Shown: positions 8,299 to 16,714 of the stretch, one piece after another
Position numbering within the stretch: position 1 is the first letter of the stretch
Layout of the letters: each line of letters opens with the position of its first letter
NCBI GenBank assembly: GCA_002311645.1
Contig: DBYW01000010.1
Coordinates: forward strand, 22,893 to 49,639
From: Bacteroidales bacterium UBA1176
GTDB lineage: Bacteria > Bacteroidota > Bacteroidia > Bacteroidales > WCHB1-69
Length of the DNA: 26,747 nt
Direction of reading: 5' to 3'
Position numbers and translations under genes: made by a program
Notes under the pieces: model-generated
Seen by the model: only the letters and a program-made list of their open reading frames with translations
Told to the model about the DNA's origin: nothing
The model's database searches: none

Positions 8299-9649
8299 AC
8301 AGATCTACTTTCTCGGCATCGGGGGTATCGGCATGAGTGCGTTAGCGCAATATTTCCTAACAGAAGGCGCATCCGTACACGGCTACGACCTAACCCCTTC
8401 TGCCATCACGGAAATGTTGGAACACAAAGGCGCCGTCATCCATTTCGACGACAACCCCCAGAAAATCCCGCAAGGCATAGACTATGCAGTCTACACCCCC
8501 GCCGTGCCCCGCAGCAACGCAGAATTCCAATTCTTGGAGAGGCTGGATATCCCTATGTATAAACGTTCCCAGGTTTTGGGACAAATAACGGAAAAGATGC
8601 CGGCCGTGGCTGTGGCCGGCACACACGGAAAGACCACCACCACCTCGATGGTGGCACACCTGCTTTCACCGCAAGTGCCCATCGCCGCTTTTATCGGCGG
8701 CATTGCCAAGAATTTCGACGACAACCTCGTACTCGACCCCAACCCCGTCATGGCAGTGGCAGAGGCCGACGAGTACGACCGTTCCTTTCTCACCCTGCAC
8801 CCTTCCATCGCAATCATCACCGCCATGGACGCCGACCATCTCGACATCTATGGCACCCACGAGAACCTCATCGCGGCCTTCCAGCAGTTTGCCCGACAGT
8901 CCAAGACCGTAATCATCGAGGAGAATGTCGCGACGAATATCCAACACCAGAACAAGCGTGTCTATGGCATCCAACCCTCCGCCGACTACTATGCATACAA
9001 CATCACCTTGCGCCCCAACTGTGCCACTTTTGACCTGCGCTCGCCACACGGGACCCTGACAGGCTTAGAGCTACATGCCAACGGCTTGTACAACGTGCTC
9101 AACACCACTGCCGCTCTCGCCGCGCTCATGGAGGAATCTCAAGACAATCAGGATGTCCGTAACGCCCTGACAGAAAACCTGCTCCGCGAGAAACTCAGCA
9201 CCTTCACAGGGGTAAAGCGCCGTTTTGACTATATCGTGGACAATGGCAAGGTCGTCTTCATTGACGACTACGCGCACCACCCCGAGGAGATGCACTCTTT
9301 CATCACGGCGGTGCGCAAGATTTATCCGGACAAACATATCACGGGCATCTTCCAGCCGCACCTGTACAGTCGCACCCGAGACTTTGCGCAAGCATTCGCC
9401 GACGTGCTCACCCCATTGGACCAGGTCATCCTTCTGCCCATATACCCCGCCCGAGAACAGCCCATTCCCGGCATCGATTCAGAATATCTGCTATCCCTCG
9501 TCCACAATCCCAACAAACTCGTCCTCACGAAAGAAGAACTGCTCCCCTACCTCGCCGCCCATCCGCAAGAGGTGCTCCTCACCATCGGAGCCGGCGACAT
9601 CGACAGGCTTGTACCGAAAATAAAAGAAAGTGTATATTTGCAACTGTAA
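8288..9649 (+). CDS. murC: UDP-N-acetylmuramate--L-alanine ligase
   Basis: A 453-residue peptidoglycan precursor ligase, cytoplasmic, adding L-Ala to UDP-MurNAc. The N-terminal Rossmann motif is FLGIGGIGMSALAQYFL (8-24). The ATP loop is AGTHGKTTTTSMVAHLL (about 110-126), followed by EADEYDRSF and the 'DADHLDIYGT' motif. The C-terminal domain has FIDDYAHHPEE, 'GIFQPHLYSRTRD' and 'ARELPIPGI'-like AREQPIPGIDSE. These favour MurC over Mpl. The ATG at 8288 overlaps the 3' end of the OmpA-family gene, so the two are translationally close. Longer in-frame starts at 8210 would put an unrelated Ser/Pro-rich tail in front of the conserved MurC start. Confidence 0.95.
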   Translation: MKNKQIYFLGIGGIGMSALAQYFLTEGASVHGYDLTPSAITEMLEHKGAVIHFDDNPQKIPQGIDYAVYTPAVPRSNAEFQFLERLDIPMYKRSQVLGQITEKMPAVAVAGTHGKTTTTSMVAHLLSPQVPIAAFIGGIAKNFDDNLVLDPNPVMAVAEADEYDRSFLTLHPSIAIITAMDADHLDIYGTHENLIAAFQQFARQSKTVIIEENVATNIQHQNKRVYGIQPSADYYAYNITLRPNCATFDLRSPHGTLTGLELHANGLYNVLNTTAALAALMEESQDNQDVRNALTENLLREKLSTFTGVKRRFDYIVDNGKVVFIDDYAHHPEEMHSFITAVRKIYPDKHITGIFQPHLYSRTRDFAQAFADVLTPLDQVILLPIYPAREQPIPGIDSEYLLSLVHNPNKLVLTKEELLPYLAAHPQEVLLTIGAGDIDRLVPKIKESVYLQL

Positions 9650-9661
9650 AACAAAAAAAAT

Positions 9662-9997
9662 ATGAATTCCACAAGACAACAGAAAATCGCCTCGCTCCTG
9701 CAACGGGAATTAGCGACACTTTTCCAACAGGACGGCATCAATGTGTATGGCTGCATGATTACTGTGACAAAGGCCACCATCACGCCGGACCTTTCCATCG
9801 CACGTGCCTACCTCAGCATCTACATGGCCCCCGACAAGGATGCCATCATCGCAGCAGTGCGCGCCAACACCAAAGACATCCGATATCGCCTTGGGCAGAA
9901 AGTCAAAGACCAGCTCCGCATCGTGCCCCAACTCGAATTCTTCATCGACGACACCCTCGACTATATCGAAAACATCGACCGCTTGCTCAAACAATAA
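9662..9997 (+). CDS. rbfA: 30S ribosome-binding factor A
   Basis: A 111-residue KH-fold protein that assists maturation of 16S rRNA in the 30S subunit. The start MNSTRQQKIASLLQRELATLF matches the RbfA N-terminal helix, followed by 'ITVTKATITPDLSIARAYLSIYM' (the beta1-beta2 region) and 'LRIVPQLEFFIDDTLDYIENIDRLL', the family's highly conserved C-terminal 'P.L.F..D.S...' segment. Length is normal. The ATG is preceded by an A-rich run (aaaacaaaaaaaat) in place of a Shine-Dalgarno, and it follows murC by 12 bp. Confidence 0.93.
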   Translation: MNSTRQQKIASLLQRELATLFQQDGINVYGCMITVTKATITPDLSIARAYLSIYMAPDKDAIIAAVRANTKDIRYRLGQKVKDQLRIVPQLEFFIDDTLDYIENIDRLLKQ

Positions 9998-10000
9998 ACC

Positions 10001-11239
10001 GTGAAGAACGCCACCCATAAAACGGCTCTATTTGTCGCGTTGAGATACCTCTTCTCCAAGAAGCAGCACAACATCATCAACGTCATCTCTGCCGTGTCCG
10101 TGCTTGGCATCATGGTCAGCAGTGCGGCATTAGTCGTGGTACTCTCCGTCTTCAATGGCATGCAGGAGATGATTGGCGGTTGGTTCAACGCATTCAACCC
10201 CGACTTCGAGATCACCCTCGTGGAGGGGAAATCCTTTCCGACAGACTCGTTCCCCATGGCGAAAATCAAAGCCCTGCCGGAAGTCAACACCGTACACGAA
10301 GTGGTCAGCGACCTTGTGTTGACAAACTATCAGGAGCGGCAAGAGTTATTGCGGCTCAAGGGCGTGGACAACTCTTACATCGCTCAAAACGAACTTAACA
10401 AAATGCTGATTGACGGCACGTTCGACCTTCAACGGGGCGAGCAACCCTGCGCCGTCATAGGATCCATAGCCGCCGGCAAGCTGCTACTGCAACTCAACCA
10501 ATACGACCTGCTCAAACTTTACTACCCCAAACGCACTAAAAAGAATTTTGCCAACCCCACCGATGCCTTCCACACACAAGTGCTCTTCCCCACCGGCGTC
10601 TTCAACACCAACACCGCATACGATCAGGAGATCGTCTTTTGTCCTATCGCATTCGCACGCGACCTGATGGATTACCATGGCGAGGCCACCTCCATAGAAG
10701 TGCAGCTCAAGGATCCCGGCGCATTTTCCAAAGTCCAAGAAGAAATCAGCAAAATTGCCGGGCCTAAGTTCAAAGTGCAGAACAAATACCAGCAAGAAGC
10801 GAGCCTTTTCAGGACCATGCAGTCCGAAAAAATGGTCATCTATGTCATCTTGTCCTTCATCTTGTTGGTGGCTGCTTTCAACATCATCGGATCTTTAGGC
10901 ATGCTGGTGCTTGAAAAGCAGCGCGACACTGCCGTATTGCGCAGCATGGGAGCCTCCAAAGGACTCATCCAGCGCATCTTCCTCTATGAGGGCATGGCGA
11001 CCTCCCTGTTGGGAGGATTAGGAGGATTGCTGCTCGGCTCCATTATCTGCATCTTGCAACAAACTCTCCATATTGTCAAGCTCGGCGACGGCACCAATTA
11101 CCTTATTCCCTACTATCCTGTACAAATGCGATTTGTAGATTTCCTCATCGTGCTCGTCACGGTACTCGCCATCAGCTTGCTAACCTCCATTATCCCTGCA
11201 AGAAAACTCCGTAAATCATTTCAAAACAACACCTTATGA
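10001..11239 (+). CDS. FtsX/LolE-type ABC transporter permease
   Basis: A 412-residue inner-membrane protein with a GTG start 3 bp after rbfA. Four transmembrane segments in the MacB/LolC/LolE arrangement: TM1 about 28-50 (ISAVSVLGIMVSSAALVVV), a large periplasmic domain about 51-275, then TM2 about 280-305 (VIYVILSFILLVAAFNIIG), TM3 about 330-352 (SLLGGLGGLLLGSIICIL) and TM4 about 378-400. 'LEKQRDTAVLRSMGAS' (about 304-320) is the cytoplasmic coupling helix typical of lipoprotein-releasing permeases. By family it would help release lipoproteins from the inner membrane, but no LolD-type ATPase is adjacent. Its stop overlaps the porZ start (ATGA). Confidence 0.85.
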   Translation: MKNATHKTALFVALRYLFSKKQHNIINVISAVSVLGIMVSSAALVVVLSVFNGMQEMIGGWFNAFNPDFEITLVEGKSFPTDSFPMAKIKALPEVNTVHEVVSDLVLTNYQERQELLRLKGVDNSYIAQNELNKMLIDGTFDLQRGEQPCAVIGSIAAGKLLLQLNQYDLLKLYYPKRTKKNFANPTDAFHTQVLFPTGVFNTNTAYDQEIVFCPIAFARDLMDYHGEATSIEVQLKDPGAFSKVQEEISKIAGPKFKVQNKYQQEASLFRTMQSEKMVIYVILSFILLVAAFNIIGSLGMLVLEKQRDTAVLRSMGASKGLIQRIFLYEGMATSLLGGLGGLLLGSIICILQQTLHIVKLGDGTNYLIPYYPVQMRFVDFLIVLVTVLAISLLTSIIPARKLRKSFQNNTL

Positions 11240-13584
11240 AACATTTCATCCTTTTCATAGCAGGTCTTGTGCTCTTTGCATCCACTTTTGCGCAAATTCC
11301 CGTCGGGACGTTCCGCGCACATGTGCCCATGCACGCCTTCCACTCCGTGGCTGTGGCAAACGATTACATCTATGCCGCCACCTCCAACGGGCTGATGATG
11401 CTCGACAAGAGCACCTTGAACAACGAAAGCCCCGACCTCTCCTCCTGGACCAAAGTGGATGGGTTATCCGACATCGACATCTCCAAGATTCTATACGATG
11501 ACCAGCACCATCTGTTAATTGTGGCCTACGCCAACGGCAATTTGGATCTCATCAACGGAGACAAGCTCTACAATCTCAGCGACATCAAGAACAAACAGCT
11601 TGCAGGCTCCAAGGAGCCGCTGCACCTCCGCGCATACAACAACCGTGTCTATATCGTATACGCATTCGGGATCGTGGCACTGGATCCGGAAAGGCGCCTC
11701 ATTGAAGACACCTGGTTTACCAAACGCAATGGTGTTCAATACTATGCCAATGACATGGCGGCTTCCGACAGCCACTTTTACGTAACCACTTCCGATGGCA
11801 TTTTCAGCATTTCCAAAGGTTCAGGCAACCCTGCCAATTTCCATGAATGGACCTTGGAGACGACGGATGCCGATTTCGACCATATCGTCGCCTTCGGCGG
11901 CACCGTATATGCCAACCGTAATGCGGGCGACGGTGTCATCGGCACCGACACCCTCTATGCGCTTACAGGCACTGGGTGGCAAGCCACTCCATACACATTC
12001 AGCAACATGCGTTCCCTGACCGACAACGGATCGGAGCTGGTGGTCACCAACTGGGATCAAGTGCAGACTTTTGACAACCAACTTAACACCACATTCATAG
12101 CCTATTGGATTCAGAACAATCAATATCCCGATTGCCATGAAGCCATCTTAGACGGTAATATAATCTGGACTGCTGATGGTACATACGGGCTCGTAGAATA
12201 CAGTCGCGAATACTTCACCTACAGATTCCACACCTCCAACGGCCCGTTTGCTGCGACAGCAGAAGGCATCAGCAGCATCAACGGGCTCACAGTCACTGTG
12301 CCAGGCTCGCGCAAGGGGCCCGCTTTCGCACCAAGTTGGCTCTATCCATCCGTAAGTTGGTTTAAAGACCAGCAATGGTACAGCAATGCCTCGGAGTTCA
12401 TCAACTATGACCCAAGGCGTGGCACATACGACCTCAACAACGTGGTCATCAACCCCAAAAACGACGCAGAATGGTACATTGCCTCCTGGGGCAACGGACT
12501 CTTCCGCTGCAAAGACGGTCACGTAACGGACCATTACACCGCCTTCAACTCACTACTCGACTCCACGTCCAACGGCAACACATACGTTTCCGGCCTCGAC
12601 TTTGATTCCAAGGGAAACCTCTGGATCACCAACAGCCAATGCGGCAAAATGCTCAAAATGATGGAGCCTGACGGCACTTGGCACGCATACAACATCGGCA
12701 GCGGTGTTATCACCGCATCCCCCGACCTCGTCGTAGCCGAAGACCTTCTTGTCGACTCGCGCGACTATAAATGGGTGACCTATCCCCGCGACGACAACTT
12801 CAACCGATATCATCTCATCGCCTTCTATGACAACGGCACCTACGACGACATCAGTGATGACAAGTTCGCGCGCATCGACATGAACATAGCTGCCGAGGTG
12901 AATTCCTCCACCGTCCATTGCATTGCCGAGGACTTGGACGGTGAGATTTGGATTGGCACCGACAAAGGTGTCAAGGTCATCTATTATCCTTCAAAAATAT
13001 TTGAAGGCACAACGTACCCACGCAACATCCTGCTGGAGCAGGACGGCTATGTTTCCGTGCTGCTCGAATGGGAAGATGTCAGTGCCATCACCGTGGACGG
13101 TGCCAACCGCAAATGGATCGGCACCACCAAGGCCGGTGTGTTCCTGATGAGCGACGACGGACAAGAGCAGTTGCTGCACTTCACCGCTGAAGACAACCCT
13201 CTCTTTTCCAATCAGATCACCAACATCAAGATAGACCCCATCAGCGGTGAAGTCTTCTTCTGCACCCCCAAAGGAGTGACCAGTTACCGTGGCACCGCCA
13301 CCGCCGGACACGAGACCTACGAAGACCTTCCCGTCTTCCCCAATCCCGTACGCCACGACTACAATGGCGCAGTCACCGTACAAGGGCTCAAAGAGAATTC
13401 CTTATGCAAGATCACGGACGCCTCAGGGAGACTCGTATGGCAAGGCTACAGCAACGGCGGCGAACTGATTTGGTATTGCCAGGACTTCTTCGGCCAACGC
13501 CCCGCCACCGGTGTCTACTACGTCATGTGCTCTGACAAAGATGGCAAGGAGAAAATCGTCACCAAGTTCTTATTTATCAAATAA
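11236..13584 (+). CDS. porZ: PorZ-like T9SS surface protein with beta-propellers
   Basis: A 782-residue protein close to the length of Porphyromonas PorZ. Signal peptide about 1-19 (MKHFILFIAGLVLFASTFA). Most of the chain consists of two-component-regulator-type propeller blades, for example 'NDYIYAATSNGLMMLD', 'SDGIFSISKG', 'LDFDSKGNLWITNSQCG', 'IAEDLDGEIWIGTDKGVKVI' and 'ITVDGANRKWIGTTKAGVFLMSDD'. The last 80 residues form a T9SS C-terminal-domain-like sandwich ('LPVFPNPV', 'KITDASGRLVWQG', 'ATGVYYVMCSDKDG ... TKFLFIK'). PorZ belongs to the cell-surface complex that processes T9SS cargo. The ATG overlaps the previous stop by 4 bp, and recO follows after 12 bp. It could in principle be another propeller/CTD protein; the recO neighbourhood supports PorZ. 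Confidence 0.85.
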   Translation: MKHFILFIAGLVLFASTFAQIPVGTFRAHVPMHAFHSVAVANDYIYAATSNGLMMLDKSTLNNESPDLSSWTKVDGLSDIDISKILYDDQHHLLIVAYANGNLDLINGDKLYNLSDIKNKQLAGSKEPLHLRAYNNRVYIVYAFGIVALDPERRLIEDTWFTKRNGVQYYANDMAASDSHFYVTTSDGIFSISKGSGNPANFHEWTLETTDADFDHIVAFGGTVYANRNAGDGVIGTDTLYALTGTGWQATPYTFSNMRSLTDNGSELVVTNWDQVQTFDNQLNTTFIAYWIQNNQYPDCHEAILDGNIIWTADGTYGLVEYSREYFTYRFHTSNGPFAATAEGISSINGLTVTVPGSRKGPAFAPSWLYPSVSWFKDQQWYSNASEFINYDPRRGTYDLNNVVINPKNDAEWYIASWGNGLFRCKDGHVTDHYTAFNSLLDSTSNGNTYVSGLDFDSKGNLWITNSQCGKMLKMMEPDGTWHAYNIGSGVITASPDLVVAEDLLVDSRDYKWVTYPRDDNFNRYHLIAFYDNGTYDDISDDKFARIDMNIAAEVNSSTVHCIAEDLDGEIWIGTDKGVKVIYYPSKIFEGTTYPRNILLEQDGYVSVLLEWEDVSAITVDGANRKWIGTTKAGVFLMSDDGQEQLLHFTAEDNPLFSNQITNIKIDPISGEVFFCTPKGVTSYRGTATAGHETYEDLPVFPNPVRHDYNGAVTVQGLKENSLCKITDASGRLVWQGYSNGGELIWYCQDFFGQRPATGVYYVMCSDKDGKEKIVTKFLFIK

Positions 13585-13596
13585 TTTGCAAAGGCC

Positions 13597-14310
13597 ATGA
13601 TGGTATCCACTCCCAGTATTGTGCTCCATGGGACCAAATACTCGGACACCTCGCTTATTGTCAAGCTTTTCACACGCGAACAAGGCGTGAAGTCCTTCAT
13701 CGTCAAGGGAGTTTACAGCAAGAAAAGCCGTTTCCGCGCATCGCTTTTCTCCCCCCTGTCGATCCTGCACATCACGTACGACGACCGCCACAGCGACCAC
13801 CTGATGTACCTCCGCGACGTGCAACGCGACATCTCCGCCGCCGAGCAACTCTACGATCCTGCACGCAGCTCCCTGGTGATGTTCTACGACGAGCTGTTGT
13901 ACAAACTGCTCACGGATGCCGGTGTGGATAAAGTTCTCTATGATTTCCTTGAAAATGAGATCCTTCGCATCTATGAACCAGACATCGACTTGGTAGACTT
14001 GCCCTTGTGTTTTCTGCTCCGTCTGAGCATCGTGCTTGGCTTCTTCCCCGAGAACAACTTCTCCGACACAAATCGCCACTTTTCGCTGCAAGAAAGCCGT
14101 TTCCAGCCCTACTACGTGGACGAAAACAACGAGCTACCCGTAGAAGAGAGCCAGTATCTATCGCATTTGCTTAGACAAGAGGGATCAATCCGCGTCTCGC
14201 GCAATATCCGTAACAGTCTGTTACACTATCTGTTAAGATATTACAAGATTCATAACGAACATCTACGGAACATCGACTCTGTGGAAATCCTTGCCAGCGT
14301 TTTACACTAA
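13597..14310 (+). CDS. recO: DNA repair protein RecO
   Basis: A 237-residue protein with an N-terminal OB fold: 'TPSIVLHGTKYSDTSLIVKLFTREQGVKSFIVKGVYSKKSRFRASLFSPLSIL' is split over residues 4-56 and is the family signature, with the helical C-terminal part following. RecO loads RecA onto SSB-coated single-stranded DNA in the RecFOR pathway. The C-terminal zinc-finger cysteines found in many RecO proteins are absent here, which I understand is common in Bacteroidota. ATG codons occur at 13597 and 13600; the first is used here. It is the last gene of the + strand housekeeping run, with 127 bp before the biosynthetic cluster. Confidence 0.9.
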   Translation: MMVSTPSIVLHGTKYSDTSLIVKLFTREQGVKSFIVKGVYSKKSRFRASLFSPLSILHITYDDRHSDHLMYLRDVQRDISAAEQLYDPARSSLVMFYDELLYKLLTDAGVDKVLYDFLENEILRIYEPDIDLVDLPLCFLLRLSIVLGFFPENNFSDTNRHFSLQESRFQPYYVDENNELPVEESQYLSHLLRQEGSIRVSRNIRNSLLHYLLRYYKIHNEHLRNIDSVEILASVLH

Positions 14311-14354
14311 CTGAAAACTTGTAAAATACCCATAAAGAGCCCGCTTTAACTCAT

Positions 14355-14385
14355 AGTGCGGTTATTGATATTTTTTTTATTTTTG
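14355..14385 (+). promoter_or_regulatory. Putative promoter of the aryl-polyene-type cluster
   Basis: TATTTTTG (14378-14385) matches the Bacteroidota -7 box TAnnTTTG. The -33 position holds only a weak AGTG (14355-14358) at 19 bp spacing. The ammonia-lyase ATG follows 52 bp downstream after an A-rich leader (aattaaaaatataaaaatagg). It lies in the only sizeable gap between recO and the cluster, so it is the natural start point for the 11-kb transcript. Confidence 0.45.
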
Positions 14386-14437
14386 CGACCCTAATATGCG
14401 CAGTATATATTTTGAATTAAAAATATAAAAATAGGAT

Positions 14438-15949
14438 ATGCAATTTACTGATATTGAAGACGTTTTATTCAACAACAAACCTTTATACGTACCAGAGGAG
14501 ACCAAGCATAGAATTGCAGAAAGTCATAAATTTTTGACAGAATTTGCAAAAGACAAAGTCATTTACGGCATCAACACCGGATTCGGCCCAATGGCACAAT
14601 ATCGTGTCAAGGACGAGGACATCAAGGCTCTTCAATACAACATCATACGCAGCCACTCTTGCGGTGCGGGTGAACCGTTTTCCGAGATATATGTGCGTGC
14701 TGCCATGATGGCGCGCTATTTCACGTTCGCTTCCGGCAAGTCCGGTGTGGATCCCTACGCCCTCGACCTGCTGCAAGAGTTCATCAACAAGGGCATCTAC
14801 CCCGTCATTCCCCAACACGGCAGTGTGGGTTCTTCTGGCGACCTGGTGCAACTCGCCCACCTTGCGTTGGCACTCATCGGCGAAGGCGAAGTCTTCTACA
14901 AAGGCCAACGCCGTCCATGCGCCGAAGTGATGGCAGAACTGGGCCTTACCCCGCTCAAGCCGACCCTGCGCGAAGGACTCGCCCTCAACAACGGCACTGC
15001 CATGATGACCGGTGTGGGGCTGGTAAACCTTCACTACGCCAAGATGCTCCTGCAATATGCCATCATCGCCTCCGTGATGATGAACGAGATCGCCGCCTCC
15101 TACGACGATTTCATGGCACCCCAGCTCAACGACCTCAAAAACCACGAGGGACAGTCCGCGGTGGCACGCATGATGCTGCAGATTGCCCATGACAGCCAAT
15201 GTTTGCGCAAGCGCGACATCGAGATGTTCCACCACCACGAAGAGAAAGTTTTTGAACACAAGGTGCAACCCTACTACTCGCTGCGCTGCGTGCCCCAAGT
15301 GCTCGGTCCTGTCTACGACGCCCTGGCCTTTACGGAGAAAATCCTCATCGAAGAGTTCAACGGCGTCGACGACAACCCCATCGTCGACATGGACACCGAA
15401 ACCGTCTATCACGGCGGCAACTTCCACGGCGACTACGTCAGCTTTGAGATGGACAAGATGAAAATCGCCATCACCAAGCTGACCATGCTCATGGAACGCC
15501 AGATCAACTATCTCTGCCATGACCGCATCAACGGCATCCTGCCCCCGTTCTTGAACCTCGGCACGTTAGGCCTCACCTACGGCATCCAAGCCATGCAGTT
15601 CACCGCATGCTCCACCACCGCAGAGTGCCAAACGCTGTCCAACCCCATGTACGTGCACAGCATTCCCAACAACAACGACAACCAGGACATCGTCAGCATG
15701 GGCACGAATGCGGCCATCTTAGCCAAGCGAGTCATCGACAACAGCTTCCAGGTGATGGCCATCCATTACATCAGCCTTGCGCAAGCCGTGGATTGTCTTG
15801 AAATCGCCGACCAGCTCTCTCCTTTCACGAAAGAGATTTACAAGGAGGTGCGCGCGATTGTGCCCAAATTCATCGAAGACACGCCGAAGGATCACGACAT
15901 CCAGCACGTCATCGACTATCTTCTCAACAAAAAAATCCAGATTCTGTAA
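14438..15949 (+). CDS. Aromatic amino acid ammonia-lyase (tyrosine ammonia-lyase-like, MIO enzyme)
   Basis: A 503-residue HAL/PAL/TAL family enzyme that would deaminate an aromatic amino acid to an aryl-acrylic acid. Catalytic Tyr43 lies in VIYGINTGFGPMAQY. The MIO-forming triad is Ser132-Ser133-Gly134 (HGSVGSSGDLVQLAH) instead of the usual Ala-Ser-Gly. Other active-site elements are present: N184-N185 (ALNNGTAMM), Y279-Y280 and R283 (QPYYSLRCVPQ), GGNFHGDY (326-333) and NQDIVSMGTN (415-424). The selectivity pair aligns to Ser72-His73 (IIRSH), as in histidine lyases. However, 'GFGPMAQYR', 'QYNIIRSHS' and 'NNNDNQDIVSMG' closely resemble Flavobacterium tyrosine ammonia-lyase as I remember it, so tyrosine to p-coumarate is the better guess. 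It is the first gene of the cluster, 3 bp before fabG. Confidence 0.9.
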   Translation: MQFTDIEDVLFNNKPLYVPEETKHRIAESHKFLTEFAKDKVIYGINTGFGPMAQYRVKDEDIKALQYNIIRSHSCGAGEPFSEIYVRAAMMARYFTFASGKSGVDPYALDLLQEFINKGIYPVIPQHGSVGSSGDLVQLAHLALALIGEGEVFYKGQRRPCAEVMAELGLTPLKPTLREGLALNNGTAMMTGVGLVNLHYAKMLLQYAIIASVMMNEIAASYDDFMAPQLNDLKNHEGQSAVARMMLQIAHDSQCLRKRDIEMFHHHEEKVFEHKVQPYYSLRCVPQVLGPVYDALAFTEKILIEEFNGVDDNPIVDMDTETVYHGGNFHGDYVSFEMDKMKIAITKLTMLMERQINYLCHDRINGILPPFLNLGTLGLTYGIQAMQFTACSTTAECQTLSNPMYVHSIPNNNDNQDIVSMGTNAAILAKRVIDNSFQVMAIHYISLAQAVDCLEIADQLSPFTKEIYKEVRAIVPKFIEDTPKDHDIQHVIDYLLNKKIQIL

Positions 15950-15952
15950 TCT

Positions 15953-16681
15953 ATGAAATACGCCTTAGTCACTGGTGGTTCGCGCGGCATCGGACGTGCC
16001 GTCTGCATCAAGCTCGCCCAAATGGGATACCCTGTCCTCATCAACTACCGCTCACGCCAAGAGGCCGCCATGGAGGTCAAAGACCTCATCGAAGCTGAAG
16101 GCGGCAAAGCCGAGTTGCTCCCCTTCGACGTCGCCTCCCAGACAGAGACAGAGCAGGCTATCGAGCAATGGGGGAACAATCACCCCGACGATTACATTGC
16201 CGTGTTGGTCAACAATGCCGGCATCCGGAAGGACACGATGATGGTTTTCATGCAAGACGAGGATTGGCAGCAGGTGTTGGACACCACTTTGAACGGTTTC
16301 TTCTATTTGACGCGCCGTTTGCTCAAGGAGATGCTTACTCATCGCGGCGGACGCATCATCAACATGGCCTCTTTGTCCGGCATCAAAGGGCTGCCCGGGC
16401 AGGTCAACTATTCGGCTGCCAAGGCTGCCCTCATCGGTGCGACCAAGGCTTTGGCCCAAGAGGTTGCCGGCCGCAAGATCACCGTCAATGCAGTGGCCCC
16501 CGGTTTCATCGCCACAGACATGACCCAAGACCTTGACGAGGCATCCCTGAAGAACATGATCCCCGCCAAACGCTTCGGCACGCCCGAGGAGGTTGCTGCA
16601 TTAGTGGGCTTCCTCGTCTCCGACGATGCCGCCTACATCACAGGGCAGGCCATTTCCATCAACGGCGGACTTTACACCTAA
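15953..16681 (+). CDS. FabG-like 3-oxoacyl-ACP reductase
   Basis: A 242-residue short-chain dehydrogenase/reductase. The NADPH-binding motif TGGSRGIGRA is at 7-16 and NNAG at 87-90. The catalytic tetrad is complete: N114 (TTLNGFFYLT), S140 (NMASLSG), Y153 and K157 (VNYSAAKAAL). The C-terminal 'GQAISINGGLYT' is typical of FabG. It would reduce the beta-keto group after each condensation in the polyene cycle. Its position between the ammonia-lyase and a ketosynthase argues that it is dedicated to the cluster rather than to primary fatty acid synthesis. Confidence 0.92.
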   Translation: MKYALVTGGSRGIGRAVCIKLAQMGYPVLINYRSRQEAAMEVKDLIEAEGGKAELLPFDVASQTETEQAIEQWGNNHPDDYIAVLVNNAGIRKDTMMVFMQDEDWQQVLDTTLNGFFYLTRRLLKEMLTHRGGRIINMASLSGIKGLPGQVNYSAAKAALIGATKALAQEVAGRKITVNAVAPGFIATDMTQDLDEASLKNMIPAKRFGTPEEVAALVGFLVSDDAAYITGQAISINGGLYT

Positions 16682-16714
16682 TCACAACCCTATCGTTAAA
16701 ACAACCGACAAAAC

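Noticed and set aside
14483..15520. 345-codon open frame on the minus strand
   Set aside because: It lies wholly inside the ammonia-lyase gene, antisense to it; it has no family motifs and arises from GC-rich codon bias.
14438..15949. Histidine ammonia-lyase of the hut (histidine degradation) pathway
   Set aside because: No hutU, hutI or formiminotransferase gene is adjacent, the NQDIVSMG segment differs from the NQEDHVSM of hut enzymes, and it leads a polyene operon.
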